Origin: an uncultured Oscillospiraceae bacterium
GTDB taxonomy: Bacteria; Bacillota; Clostridia; Oscillospirales; Oscillospiraceae
Length of the DNA stretch: 64,000 nt
Assembly: GCA_947632005.1 (NCBI GenBank)
Contig: CANRNU010000007.1
Span: 1 to 64,000, forward strand
Reading direction: 5' to 3'
Within the stretch, counting starts at the first letter, position 1. Every line of letters starts with the position of its first letter. Positions 25,935-34,927 of this stretch are shown piece after piece. The notes under the pieces are model-generated. The model did no database searches, was not told where the DNA came from, and saw only the letters and a list, made by a program, of their open reading frames with translations. Position numbers and translations under genes: made by a program.

Positions 25935-27431
25935 ATGGAACTGCATGAGGCGCTGGCACGGCTGGAGACCGTGCAGAGGAAGCTGTTTGCCTACAATACG
26001 GCCAGCTCCGCCCTCTATCTGGACGGGGCCACGGTGGCGCCCCGGGATACGGCGGAGGGCCGGGGCGTGGCCCTGGGCGTCCTGGCGGGGGAGCAGCACA
26101 GGCTGATGACGGACCCGGCACTGGCCCAGGCCCTGGCGGTGCTGGAGCAGCGGCGGGACGAACTGGACCGGCTCCATGTCCGGGAGGTGGAGGAGCTGGG
26201 CAGGTCCGTCCGGCAGCTCACCCGCATCCCGGCGGAGGAGTACATGGCCTACGCGGAGCTCACGAACGAGGCGGACAGCGTGTGGAAGCGGGCCAAGGAG
26301 ACCAGTGATTTTGCGCTGTTCCGGCCCTGCCTGGAGAAGCTGGTGGAGTACAACCGGCGGTTTGCCGGGTACTATGACCCGTCGAAGGCCCCCTATGACG
26401 CGCTTTTGAACGAGTATGAGCGGGGCGTGGACACGGCCTATCTGGACGGATTTTTCCGCACGCTCCGGGAGAAGCTGGTGCCCCTCATCCGGGCCGTGGG
26501 GGAAAAGCCCCAGCCGGATGTGCGCTTCCTGCACCGGTACTACCCGGCGGCGCGGCAGCGGGCGTTTTCCGACTACCTGATGCAGGTGATGGACCTGGAC
26601 CGGCGCCACTGCGGCATCGGAGAGACGGAGCACCCCTTCACCCTGAACTTCACCAGCCGGGATGTGCGCATCACCACCCACTATTATGAGGACGACCTGG
26701 CAAGCTCCATGTACTCGGTGATCCATGAGGGCGGTCATGCCCGGTATGAGCTGGACGTGGACCCCCAGGTGGAGTACACGGTCCTGGCGGGAGGCGCCTC
26801 CATGGGGGTGCATGAGAGCCAGAGCCGGTTTTATGAGAACATCGTGGGCCGGTCCCGGCCCTTCATCGAGGCCATCTTCCCGAAGATGCGGGAGCTGTTT
26901 CCGGAGCAGCTGGCCGGCGTGACGCCGGAGATGTTCTGGCGGGCAGTGAACCGGGCCGAGCCATCCCTCATCCGCACGGAGGCGGACGAGCTGACCTACT
27001 CCCTGCATATCATGGTCCGCTATGAGATCGAAAAGGCCCTCATCGGCGGTACCCTGGCGGTGAAGGACGTGCCGGAGACCTGGAACAGGCTCTACAAGGA
27101 GTATCTGGGCCTGGAGGTGCCGGACGACGCCCGGGGATGCCTGCAGGACTCCCACTGGTCCGGCGGCAGCTTCGGCTATTTTCCCTCCTATGCCCTGGGC
27201 AGCGCCTACGGCGCCCAGATGCTCCGGAACATGGAAAAGGAGATGGACGTCTGGGGTCCGGTGGGGAAGGGCGATCTGAGCCATATCACCGCCTGGCTCA
27301 CCGAAAAGGTCCACCGGTACGGCAATCTTCTGACTCCGGCCCAGCTGGTGGAAAATGCCTGCGGCGTCTTCGACCCCACGGCCTACACGGACTACCTGAC
27401 GAAGAAGTACACGGAGCTTTATGGCTTATAA
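25935..27431 (+). CDS. M32-family metallocarboxypeptidase (thermostable carboxypeptidase 1 type)
   Basis: 498 residues, the usual length for M32. The zinc site HEGGH (in IHEGGHARYE) and the downstream HESQSRFYENIVGRS, with the third metal ligand, are present. So are the C-terminal substrate-loop motifs IRTEADELTYSLHIMVRYEIE and SHWSGGSFGYFPSYALGSAYG. It removes C-terminal residues from peptides in the cytoplasm. It starts 15 bp after the AlgJ-like gene, but a functional link is not obvious. Confidence 0.94.
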   Translation: MELHEALARLETVQRKLFAYNTASSALYLDGATVAPRDTAEGRGVALGVLAGEQHRLMTDPALAQALAVLEQRRDELDRLHVREVEELGRSVRQLTRIPAEEYMAYAELTNEADSVWKRAKETSDFALFRPCLEKLVEYNRRFAGYYDPSKAPYDALLNEYERGVDTAYLDGFFRTLREKLVPLIRAVGEKPQPDVRFLHRYYPAARQRAFSDYLMQVMDLDRRHCGIGETEHPFTLNFTSRDVRITTHYYEDDLASSMYSVIHEGGHARYELDVDPQVEYTVLAGGASMGVHESQSRFYENIVGRSRPFIEAIFPKMRELFPEQLAGVTPEMFWRAVNRAEPSLIRTEADELTYSLHIMVRYEIEKALIGGTLAVKDVPETWNRLYKEYLGLEVPDDARGCLQDSHWSGGSFGYFPSYALGSAYGAQMLRNMEKEMDVWGPVGKGDLSHITAWLTEKVHRYGNLLTPAQLVENACGVFDPTAYTDYLTKKYTELYGL

Positions 27432-27535
27432 ACGGGGCCAGCACGCGGCACGCCTGCCGCATGGGGAGAGGAGCAGCGGAACGGACTCGGCCTGCCGCTT
27501 GCGGCGGGACGAGGGATATGGAGCTTGTGACGACG

Positions 27536-28207
27536 ATGTATAAGATACTCATTGTGGAGGATGACGGGGCCCTGGCTGCGGCCATGGAAAAGCAGATCAC
27601 CTCCTGGGGCCATGAGGTCCGGTGCGTCCGGGACTTTCAGAACGTACTGGGAGAGTTTCTGGACTATGACCCCCATCTGGTGCTGCTGGACATCGGGCTG
27701 CCCTTTTTCAACGGCTACCACTGGTGCAGCGAGATCCGGCGGGTGTCCAGCGTGCCGGTGGTGTTCATCTCCTCCGCCTCGGACAATATGAACATCGTCA
27801 TGGCCATGACCATGGGCGGGGACGATTTTTTGCCCAAGCCGGTAGACCTGGCCGTGATGACCGCCAAGCTCCAGGCGGTGCTGCGCCGGACCTATGACCT
27901 GGGCGGAAAGATACCCGTGCTGGAGCACCGGGGGGCGGTGCTCAACCTGAACGACGCCAGCCTCACCTATGAGGGCAGGCGGGTGGAGCTGACGAAAAAC
28001 GAGTTCCGCATCCTCCAGACCCTCATGGAGAACAAGGGGAAGGTGGTCAGCCGGGACACCCTCATGACCCGTCTGTGGCAGATGGACGCCTATGTGGAGG
28101 AGAACACCCTGACCGTGAACGTGACCAGGCTGCGGAAGAAGCTGGAGGAGGCGGGCCTGCGGGATTTCATCGTCACCCGCGTGGGCGCGGGCTATATCGT
28201 GGGGTGA
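27536..28207 (+). CDS. OmpR-family response regulator, BceR-like
   Basis: 223 residues from ATG 27536 (MYKILIVEDDG); ATG 27518 is an in-frame alternative adding six residues, so the exact start is uncertain. The receiver domain has the acidic pair ED, phospho-acceptor Asp in LVLLDIGLP, and Lys in LPKPVDL. The C-terminal winged helix ends with NVTRLRKKLEEAGL and VGAGYIVG. The context (BceS-like kinase 4 bp downstream, then BceA/BceB) makes it a regulator of peptide-antibiotic stress response. Confidence 0.93.
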   Translation: MYKILIVEDDGALAAAMEKQITSWGHEVRCVRDFQNVLGEFLDYDPHLVLLDIGLPFFNGYHWCSEIRRVSSVPVVFISSASDNMNIVMAMTMGGDDFLPKPVDLAVMTAKLQAVLRRTYDLGGKIPVLEHRGAVLNLNDASLTYEGRRVELTKNEFRILQTLMENKGKVVSRDTLMTRLWQMDAYVEENTLTVNVTRLRKKLEEAGLRDFIVTRVGAGYIVG

Positions 28208-28211
28208 TGAG

Positions 28212-29210
28212 ATGAGGGAGAAGAATCTGTTCTGGACCTATCTCCGGAACTGCCGGCGGGGCATGGCCGTGTTTGCCCTGTTCGCCGGCATTTTTGCTGT
28301 GGTGTTTTACCTCTACGATGTCCAGGCAGAGGCGGTCGCCTATGCCGCGGGCCTGTGTGTGCTGGCGGGTGCGGGCCTGCTGGCCGCCGGGTATGTGCGC
28401 TTTAAGCGGGAGCACATGGAAAGGCTCGCGGCGCTGGAGAACATCCTGATCCTGACGGAGCCGCTGCCCCCGGCGGCCACCCCGGCGGAGGCGGATTTCC
28501 GGGCCATGGCGGAGCAGATGAAGGCGGCCTATGGCCGGCTCGTCAACGACACGGAGCAGGCCCGGCGGGAGCATCTGGACTGGTACACCGCCTGGGTCCA
28601 CCAGATCAAGACCCCCATTGCCGCCATGCAGATGACCCTCCAGGGGGAGGACACCCCGGAACACCGGGCCATGGAGGGGGAACTGTTCCGGGTCCGGCAG
28701 TATGCGGAGATGGCCCTGACCTATCTGCGGCTGGGGGAGGGGAGCAGCGATCTTGTCATCCGCACCTGCGCTCTGGATGGGATCATCCGCCAGGCGGTGC
28801 GCAAATACGCGCCCCAGTTCGTGGGCAAGCGGCTGTATCTGCATTACGATGGCACGGAGGAAAAGGTGCTCACCGATGAGAAATGGCTGAGCTTCATCCT
28901 GGAACAGCTTTTGGACAACGCGGTGAAGTATACGAACGCGGGCGGCGTGACCATCGAAGTGAGCGGGGAGAAGGTGCTGTCCATCGCGGACACGGGCATC
29001 GGCATCGCCCCCGAGGACCTGCCGCGGATATTTGAAAAGGGCTTCACCGGCTACAACGGCCGGTCGGACAAGTCCGCCACGGGGTTGGGACTGTATCTCT
29101 GCCGCCGGTCCGCGGAAAAGCTCCGCCACAAGCTCTGGGCGGAATCGGAGCCGGGGAAGGGCAGTACGTTTTATCTGGATATGCACAGCGATGCGCTGGA
29201 AGTGGAGTGA
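28212..29210 (+). CDS. Intramembrane-sensing histidine kinase, BceS-like
   Basis: 332 residues. Two close membrane helices (about 18-37 and 42-62) with almost no outer loop are typical of BceS-type kinases, which sense through the partner BceAB transporter. The phospho-acceptor His lies in WVHQIKTPIAAM; the ATPase domain has the N box EQLLDNAVKYT, G1 ADTGIGIA and G2 GLGLYLCRR. It follows the regulator gene by 4 bp. Confidence 0.93.
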   Translation: MREKNLFWTYLRNCRRGMAVFALFAGIFAVVFYLYDVQAEAVAYAAGLCVLAGAGLLAAGYVRFKREHMERLAALENILILTEPLPPAATPAEADFRAMAEQMKAAYGRLVNDTEQARREHLDWYTAWVHQIKTPIAAMQMTLQGEDTPEHRAMEGELFRVRQYAEMALTYLRLGEGSSDLVIRTCALDGIIRQAVRKYAPQFVGKRLYLHYDGTEEKVLTDEKWLSFILEQLLDNAVKYTNAGGVTIEVSGEKVLSIADTGIGIAPEDLPRIFEKGFTGYNGRSDKSATGLGLYLCRRSAEKLRHKLWAESEPGKGSTFYLDMHSDALEVE

Positions 29211-29221
29211 GCTTACAGAAT

Positions 29222-29286
29222 TGTCACCTCCGAGGGCCGAAATGTCACGGGATTCGATTTCGGCCTCCGGGGGCCTTTGTTACAAT
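29222..29286 (+). promoter_or_regulatory. Candidate response-regulator operator and promoter before the bceAB-like genes
   Basis: TGTCAC occurs twice in direct orientation (29222-29227 and 29243-29248), 21 bp apart or two helical turns, as suits an OmpR-type dimer. A hairpin GGCCGAAAT/ATTTCGGCC overlaps. TACAAT (29281-29286) is a possible -10 with a poor -35. The placement fits regulated expression of the transporter by the upstream regulator, but the motif is inferred, not matched to a known box. Confidence 0.35.
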
Positions 29287-29312
29287 GGGACGCGTAAAGG
29301 AGGTCATGACAT

Positions 29313-30080
29313 ATGACGATGCTTGAAGTGCAGAACCTGGGCAAGATCTATACCGGCCGGTTCGGGGCCAACCAGGTGCGAGCTCTCTCCAACGTGTCCT
29401 TCTCTGTGGAGAAGGGGGAGTATGTGGCCATCATGGGCGAGTCCGGCTCCGGCAAGACCACCCTTCTCAATATCCTGGCGGCCTTTGACAAGCCCACCGG
29501 GGGCAAGGTGATCCTGGAGGGCCGGGACCTGGCCGACATCCAGGAGGACGAGCTGGCGGCCTTCCGGCGGGACAGCCTGGGCTTCGTGTTCCAGGACTTC
29601 AACCTGCTGGACACCTTCAACCTCCGGGACAACATCTTTCTGCCCCTGGTGCTGGCGGGAAAGGGTTATGTGGAGATGGCCCAGCGCCTCCAGCCCATCG
29701 CCCAGATGATGGGCATCACCGACGTGCTGACCAAGTATCCTTATGAGGTCTCCGGCGGACAGAAGCAGCGGGCCGCTGTGGCGCGGGCCGTCATCACGGC
29801 CCCCAAGCTCCTGCTGGCCGACGAGCCCACCGGCGCGCTGGACTCCAAGTCCTCCGACGGGCTGCTGGACCTGTTCGCCTCCCTCAACGGGCAGGGCCAG
29901 ACCATCCTCATGGTCACCCACTCCACCAAGGCGGCCAGCCACGCCGGGCGGGTGCTCTTCATCAAGGACGGGGAGCTGTTCCACCAGATCTACCGGGGGG
30001 ACAGCACCAATGAGCAGATGTACCAGAAGATATCGGACACCCTGACACTTCTGGCTACGGGAGGCAGCGTCCATGAATAA
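29313..30080 (+). CDS. Bacitracin-type ABC transporter ATP-binding protein, BceA-like
   Basis: 255 residues. Walker A GESGSGKTT, signature VSGGQKQR, Walker B LLLADEPTGALD and switch His in VTHSTKAASH define a MacB/LolD-class ATPase of the BceA branch. It works with the FtsX-type permease encoded next (8-nt overlap) in antimicrobial-peptide detoxification and sensing. AAAGGAGGT lies 12 bp upstream of the start. Confidence 0.94.
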   Translation: MTMLEVQNLGKIYTGRFGANQVRALSNVSFSVEKGEYVAIMGESGSGKTTLLNILAAFDKPTGGKVILEGRDLADIQEDELAAFRRDSLGFVFQDFNLLDTFNLRDNIFLPLVLAGKGYVEMAQRLQPIAQMMGITDVLTKYPYEVSGGQKQRAAVARAVITAPKLLLADEPTGALDSKSSDGLLDLFASLNGQGQTILMVTHSTKAASHAGRVLFIKDGELFHQIYRGDSTNEQMYQKISDTLTLLATGGSVHE

Positions 30081-32100
30081 GGGGCTTTATAGGCGGCTGG
30101 CCCTGCAGAACCTGCGAAAGAACAGCCGGGCGTACGGCCCCTTCCTGCTGGCAGCGGTGCTGACGGTGGCGATGTTCTACATCATATTGTCCCTGTCCGT
30201 GGATTCGGGACTGGAATCCATGACCGGGGCTACCACCATCCAGGTGGTCATCCGCTACGGCGTGGTCGTGGTGGGACTGTTCGCGGTGATATTTCTCTTT
30301 TATACCAACAGCTTCCTCCTCAAGCGGCGGAAACGGGAGTTCGGCCTTTTCAACGTGCTGGGGCTGGAGAAGAGGCATCTGGCGAAGGTGATCGGCTTTG
30401 AGACCCTGTATGTGGCCGGACTGAGCCTGATCCTGGGGCTGGTGCTGGGGATGGCGCTGAACAAGCTTCTGCTTCTGGTGGTGGCGAAGATCCTCGGCGC
30501 GCCCGCGCCCCTGGGCTTTACGGTGGGACCCCGGGTGATCCTCTGGGTGATGGGTGTCACGGCGGCCCTGTTCGGCGGCATCTTTCTTTTGATGTTCCTC
30601 TACGGCATCCGGCAGGTGTATGTGGCCCGGCCTGTGGAGCTTCTCCAGGCGGAGCACGCCGGCGAGCGGGAGCCCAGGGCCAAGTGGTTCATGGCCCTGC
30701 TGGGGGCGGTATGCCTGGGGGCCGGGTACTACATCGCCGTGACCACCACGGACGTGATCCAGGCCATGTTCCTGTTCTTTGTGGCGGTGGTGCTGGTCAT
30801 CGTCGGGACATATCTGCTGTTCACCGCCGGGAGCATCGTTTTTCTGAAGCTCCTCAGAAAGAACAGGCGTTATTACTACAAGACCCGGCACTTCACCGCC
30901 GTCAGCGGCATGATGTACCGGATGAAGCAGAACGCCGTGGGCCTTGCCAACATCTGCATTTTATCCACCATGGTGCTGGTGATGGTTTCCGGTACCAGCT
31001 GTCTGATGCTGGGCATGAACTCCAGTCTGATGGAGCGCTATCCCTATGACGTGAACATCTCCCGGAGCAACGCTGAGACCATCGCCCTGGTGAAGGACGC
31101 CGTGGCGGATGCCCGCATCATCCCGGAAAACGAGACGGAGTATTCCTATATCACCTTTGCCGCCTACATCGTGCCCGGCGAGCTGGCAGCCACCGCGAAC
31201 TATACTCTGGATACGCAGTCTGCCCTGGCGGACGTGATGGTGGTGGATCTGGCCGACTATAATCGCTGTACCGGCCAGAGCCTGACCCTGGCCCCGGACG
31301 AGATATTGCTGAAGGTGGTGCGGACGGACTATGAGGCGGACACCCTGACGCTTCTGGGCAGGACTTATTCCGTCAAAAACCAGGTGGAGCACATGGTGAA
31401 GTACGGCAATATGACCGCCAATCTCACCAGCTCCTGGTACATCGTGGTGCCGGACAGGTCGGAGCTGGCCCGCATCGATGCCGCCCTGGCAGCGGCGGAA
31501 GGTATGGCGGGATCGGAGCAGTATCAGGACGGCAGCGTGTATAAGCTGTGTCAGTTCTATGGCTTTGACGTGGTGGGCGGCGACGAGCAGACCGCCCTGA
31601 ACGCCCGGCTGGCCATCCGGGAACGGTGGACCGAGGCAGCCGATGACGGGTCCGTGGACCTGGACGGCACCTATGAGATCCGGGCCTGGGAGCGACAGGA
31701 CTTTGTGAGCCTGTACGGCAGTCTCTTTTTCCTGGGGATGTTTTTGGGGCTGCTGTTCACCATGGCGGCCATCCTCATCATCTATTACAAGCAGGTCTCC
31801 GAGGGACGGGACGACCGGGAGCGGTTCCAGATCATGCAGAAGGTGGGTATGAGCCGCTATGAGGTCAAAAGGACCATCCACGCCCAGGTGCTGATCGTGT
31901 TCTTCCTGCCCCTGGTGACGGCGGGGCTGCACACGGGCTTTGCCTTCCCCATCATCAACCGGGTGCTGTCTCTCTTCAACCTGATGGGCACGAATTTCTA
32001 CATCTGGTGCGTGCTGGGCTCTTTCGGCGTCTTCGCGGTGCTCTACGCCGTCGTCTATCTTCTCACCGCCCGGACCTATTACCGGCTGGTGAGCATGTGA
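30073..32100 (+). CDS. Bacitracin-type ABC transporter permease, BceB-like
   Basis: 675 residues with about ten membrane helices and one large outer domain of some 200 residues (about 325-545) between helices, the BceB layout. It opens MNKGLYRRLALQNLRKNSRAY as in this family and ends in an FtsX-like domain with RFQIMQKVGMSRYEVKRTI. With the ATPase it should recognise cell-wall-active peptides and signal to the BceS-like kinase. It overlaps the ATPase gene by 8 nt. Confidence 0.93.
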   Translation: MNKGLYRRLALQNLRKNSRAYGPFLLAAVLTVAMFYIILSLSVDSGLESMTGATTIQVVIRYGVVVVGLFAVIFLFYTNSFLLKRRKREFGLFNVLGLEKRHLAKVIGFETLYVAGLSLILGLVLGMALNKLLLLVVAKILGAPAPLGFTVGPRVILWVMGVTAALFGGIFLLMFLYGIRQVYVARPVELLQAEHAGEREPRAKWFMALLGAVCLGAGYYIAVTTTDVIQAMFLFFVAVVLVIVGTYLLFTAGSIVFLKLLRKNRRYYYKTRHFTAVSGMMYRMKQNAVGLANICILSTMVLVMVSGTSCLMLGMNSSLMERYPYDVNISRSNAETIALVKDAVADARIIPENETEYSYITFAAYIVPGELAATANYTLDTQSALADVMVVDLADYNRCTGQSLTLAPDEILLKVVRTDYEADTLTLLGRTYSVKNQVEHMVKYGNMTANLTSSWYIVVPDRSELARIDAALAAAEGMAGSEQYQDGSVYKLCQFYGFDVVGGDEQTALNARLAIRERWTEAADDGSVDLDGTYEIRAWERQDFVSLYGSLFFLGMFLGLLFTMAAILIIYYKQVSEGRDDRERFQIMQKVGMSRYEVKRTIHAQVLIVFFLPLVTAGLHTGFAFPIINRVLSLFNLMGTNFYIWCVLGSFGVFAVLYAVVYLLTARTYYRLVSM

Positions 32101-32113
32101 AAGGAGTGCGGAT

Positions 32114-32578
32114 ATGAAAAAACGAATGACAGCGGCGGTCCTGGTATTGCTGTTGGCGGGCCTGCTCCTGCCGGGGTGCAGCAAGGATGAGGTGCTGGAC
32201 CTGTACGGCGCAGCGGTGGCCGTGGCGGGGAACGTGGGATTGGACAGCTTCCTGACTCTGAAGGGAGACCGGGAGTTCGGGGAGGACAGATATACCGGGA
32301 CCTATAAGGCGGAGTACGAGGATTTCACCGGCCAGGAGTGCCCCTTCGGGGGGACCATGCTCCAGCGGCGGAAGGAGGAGCGCGTACAGGTCGAATGTAC
32401 CGTCGAGAGCGAGTCCGGCGAGGCGAGGCTCATCTGGAACTGCGGCGCTGATAAGCCGGTGGTGATGGCTGAAGGGGAGGGGACGTTCACACAGACGGCC
32501 TATCTGGCCCCGGGGAGCAATTACTTCAACCTGGAATTTGAAGGCTTTACCGGCAGTGTCGAATTGAAGATCGAATAG
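32114..32578 (+). CDS. Small lipoprotein of unknown function linked to BceAB
   Basis: 154 residues. A signal peptide ends in the lipobox LLPGC (Cys at about residue 22), so the mature protein is lipid-anchored outside. The remaining 130 residues look like a beta-rich domain with acidic patches, and I recognise no family. It begins 14 bp after the permease gene with AAAGGAG upstream, so it belongs to the same transcript. An accessory role in peptide sensing or defence is an inference from position only. Confidence 0.7.
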   Translation: MKKRMTAAVLVLLLAGLLLPGCSKDEVLDLYGAAVAVAGNVGLDSFLTLKGDREFGEDRYTGTYKAEYEDFTGQECPFGGTMLQRRKEERVQVECTVESESGEARLIWNCGADKPVVMAEGEGTFTQTAYLAPGSNYFNLEFEGFTGSVELKIE

Positions 32579-32584
32579 CGCCGG

Positions 32585-32607
32585 GCGCCCCGCGGACAGC
32601 GGGGCGC
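32585..32607 (+). terminator. Hairpin after the lipoprotein gene
   Basis: GCGCCCCGC (32585-32593) pairs perfectly with GCGGGGCGC (32599-32607) across a 5-nt loop, just past the stop codon. The following sequence is not U-rich, so termination strength is uncertain. Confidence 0.6.
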
Positions 32608-32731
32608 TCAGTCATGCTGCGCTTCCTTGACAAATGCGGCGGGGGGGTACAATACCAAAAATTAATACAGGTCAGGACCAGAACATTTGTCACCAAAAAG
32701 CAGCAAGATGTTGTGGAAACGGGCGGGTGGA

Positions 32732-32760
32732 TTGACATTATATGGGAAGAAGGATATAAT
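32732..32760 (+). promoter_or_regulatory. Upstream promoter of the LCP gene
   Basis: TTGACA (32732-32737) and TATAAT (32755-32760) are 17 bp apart, a perfect match. It would give a leader of about 170 nt. Confidence 0.85.
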
Positions 32761-32862
32761 AAGGCCCTGTGTGCCGGCACCGTCGAAGCGCCGGTCCGCA
32801 GCAGAGAGACACCGAACGGAAAAATCGCCCCCATGCGGATTATAAACTTAATTGAACAATAG

Positions 32863-32891
32863 TGGACACGGCACGCGGAATATGTTATAAT
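32863..32891 (+). promoter_or_regulatory. Downstream promoter of the LCP gene
   Basis: TGGACA (32863-32868) and TATAAT (32886-32891) are 17 bp apart. It lies within the transcript from the upstream promoter, giving a short leader of about 40 nt before ATG 32938. Confidence 0.75.
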
Positions 32892-32937
32892 CCATAGGAT
32901 AACGGTTAGATTTATTGTATGTGAGAGGTGACGAATC

Positions 32938-34836
32938 ATGGGTGACCAGACCTCAGGAAGACATTTGAATCAGCAGGCGTCTGGCGCGCAGCCGGAGCGG
33001 CCTGTCCGGACAGGGGAGAACGGAGCGCAGAGACCCCGTCCCGCTGCCAGACAGACTTCCGGGGCTGCGAGACCGGTGAATACGGCCCGCACGGCAGGTC
33101 CCTCCGGGACCGGTCGTCCGGCACAGCCTGTGAATACAGCCAGAAGCGCGTCCGGCGCCCGGTCGGCGAATGCTCCCAGAAGCGCGTCCGGCGCCCGGCC
33201 GGCGAATGCCCCCCGGAGCGCATCCGGCGCCCGGCCGGCAAACGCCCAGGGGGCCAGGCCGTCCAATGGCCAGGTCCGTCAGGGCGGACAGGCCGTATCC
33301 CAGCGTCAGGCGCGGGGCACTGCCCCCGCCCGTCCGTCCGGTCCGAACGGACCCAAGCGGCCCGGCGGGAAAAAACAGGGACCTTCCGGAGACCTGATCC
33401 TGCGCTATGCCGTTCTGGCGGCGCTGTTCGTGTCGATGGTGGTATTTGCCGTCATGCTCGGCATGACCAAGATGCTCTCCGGCAAATACCTGGTCATCAT
33501 TTGCATCCTGTTGCTGGTGATCCTGGGCATCGTCGCGGCGCTTTTGCTGGTCTTTGGGAGAAGACGCCGCCCCTGGGCCGGTATTGCGGTGGCCGGCGTT
33601 TTGGCGATCATCATGATCGTCGGAAGTGTTGCGGCCATGCGCGGCGTCAAGACCCTCCAGACGATCACCTCCCCGGAATTCAGCGTGTCCCATATCGGCA
33701 TCTATGTGAAGAACGACGATCCGGCGCAGTCGCTGGATGATGTGGGCTCGTATACATTTGGCATTTTGGATGCGATGGGACGAGAATATGTGGACAAGGC
33801 CATTGAGGACATCAACGAGCTTTTGCCCGCGCCCATCAGCGTGGTAGAGTATGCCAGCCCTCCGCAGATGGTAGATGCGCTGTTTGACGGCAGCGTGGGT
33901 GCAGTGATTACGGATGTGTCGTATATCGAAGGGCTTGGGGAGCTGGACGAGTACAAGCAGACCGTGTCGATGATGCGCGAGATCACCAACATGAACGTGG
34001 AGATCAAGGTGGAGCCCTCTCCCACGCCGGAAGCGGTGGAGGAGACGGCTGAGAAGCACGTCTATACCGCGCTCATCAGCGGCATCGACAGCCGCAACGG
34101 CCTGGTCCGCAGCAGCCTGAGCGACGTGAATATCCTGGTGACGGTGAATACCCAGACCCACCAGGTGCTGATGGTCTCCACGCCCCGTGATTACTTCGTG
34201 CCCTTCTCCAACACCGGTACCAACGACAAGCTGACGCACACGGGCTGGTATGGCATCGAGGTGTGCATGGATACGATCGGGGATCTCTACGGCGTGGATA
34301 TCGACTACTACTTCCGCGTGAATTTTGAGGGCTTCGTGAACATCATCGACGCCCTGGGCGGCGTGACGGTGGACTCGGAGAAGAGCTTTACCGCAGGCGG
34401 CTATAGCTTCAGCAAGGGCCAGAATACCCTGAACGGAGCACAGGCGCTGGTCTTTGCCAGGGAGCGTAAATCCTTTGCAGAGGGCGATCGGCAGAGAGGC
34501 AGGAATCAGATGGCGGTCATCCGTGCCGTCATCAACAAGGCGTTGTCCCCGGAGCTGCTGACCAGCTACAATTCCCTGCTCAAGGCCGTTGAGGGCAGCT
34601 TTGAGATGTCGGTGCCCTACGATCTCATCGCAGCTATGGTGCGGGAGCAGCTGGATACAGGCGCGGCCTGGAACATCGTCAGTTACAGCGTCACCGGCTC
34701 CGACAGCTACGCCACGTCTCCGCTGCTGGGGATGAACGTATATGTGATGGTGCCCGATGAGGCCACGGTGAATACGGCAAAGGGACTGATCGATCAGGTG
34801 ATGAACGGCCAGACCGTCACAGCACCTGCCAGCTGA
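32938..34836 (+). CDS. LytR-CpsA-Psr (LCP) family cell-wall glycopolymer ligase
   Basis: 632 residues. The first 150 are cytoplasmic, basic and rich in Ala/Arg/Pro/Ser, including three 12-residue repeats. Three hydrophobic segments follow (about 155-230). An outer accessory segment precedes the LCP catalytic domain (about 375-520), recognised by ALISGIDSR, VLMVSTPRDYFVPF, GGVTVDSEKSF and FARERKSFAEGDRQRGRNQ, with the Arg and Asp residues that bind the polyprenyl pyrophosphate. LCP enzymes transfer teichoic acid or capsule-type polymers from lipid carrier to peptidoglycan. GAGAGGTG lies upstream of ATG 32938. The gene stands alone. Confidence 0.94.
   Translation: MGDQTSGRHLNQQASGAQPERPVRTGENGAQRPRPAARQTSGAARPVNTARTAGPSGTGRPAQPVNTARSASGARSANAPRSASGARPANAPRSASGARPANAQGARPSNGQVRQGGQAVSQRQARGTAPARPSGPNGPKRPGGKKQGPSGDLILRYAVLAALFVSMVVFAVMLGMTKMLSGKYLVIICILLLVILGIVAALLLVFGRRRRPWAGIAVAGVLAIIMIVGSVAAMRGVKTLQTITSPEFSVSHIGIYVKNDDPAQSLDDVGSYTFGILDAMGREYVDKAIEDINELLPAPISVVEYASPPQMVDALFDGSVGAVITDVSYIEGLGELDEYKQTVSMMREITNMNVEIKVEPSPTPEAVEETAEKHVYTALISGIDSRNGLVRSSLSDVNILVTVNTQTHQVLMVSTPRDYFVPFSNTGTNDKLTHTGWYGIEVCMDTIGDLYGVDIDYYFRVNFEGFVNIIDALGGVTVDSEKSFTAGGYSFSKGQNTLNGAQALVFARERKSFAEGDRQRGRNQMAVIRAVINKALSPELLTSYNSLLKAVEGSFEMSVPYDLIAAMVREQLDTGAAWNIVSYSVTGSDSYATSPLLGMNVYVMVPDEATVNTAKGLIDQVMNGQTVTAPAS
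33142..33249 (+). repeat. Three 36-bp tandem repeats in the LCP gene
   Basis: Units 33142-33177, 33178-33213 and 33214-33249 encode SASGAR(S/P)ANA-type 12-residue repeats in the cytoplasmic tail. They are in frame and likely to vary in copy number. Confidence 0.85.
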
Positions 34837-34862
34837 AACTGACAGAATAATGATATAAAACG

Positions 34863-34889
34863 GACCCGGCAGACACTGTCTGCCGGGTC
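34863..34889. terminator. Convergent terminator between the LCP gene and the murA-operon end
   Basis: GACCCGGCAGA (34863-34873) pairs with TCTGCCGGGTC (34879-34889). On the minus strand it is followed by CGTTTTAT, so it fits best as the end of the minus-strand operon but may serve both sides. Confidence 0.75.
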
Positions 34890-34927
34890 GTTGCTTAAAA
34901 TATATTCTATTTACATTGAAAATATCT

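Larger units (their letters stand above)
32579..32937. other. Gene-free region before the LCP gene with two promoters
   Basis: After the hairpin, about 330 bp hold two good promoters (32732-32760 and 32863-32891) and no supported gene. An 82-codon frame at 32614-32862 spans the first promoter, has no clear RBS and no family features, so I do not call it. Confidence 0.6.

Noticed and set aside
32614-32862. 82-codon frame before the LCP gene
   Set aside because: It runs through a consensus promoter and has no RBS or recognisable sequence.
33142-33249. Short regular repeats as a CRISPR array
   Set aside because: The 36-bp units are contiguous with no spacers and are in frame within the LCP gene.
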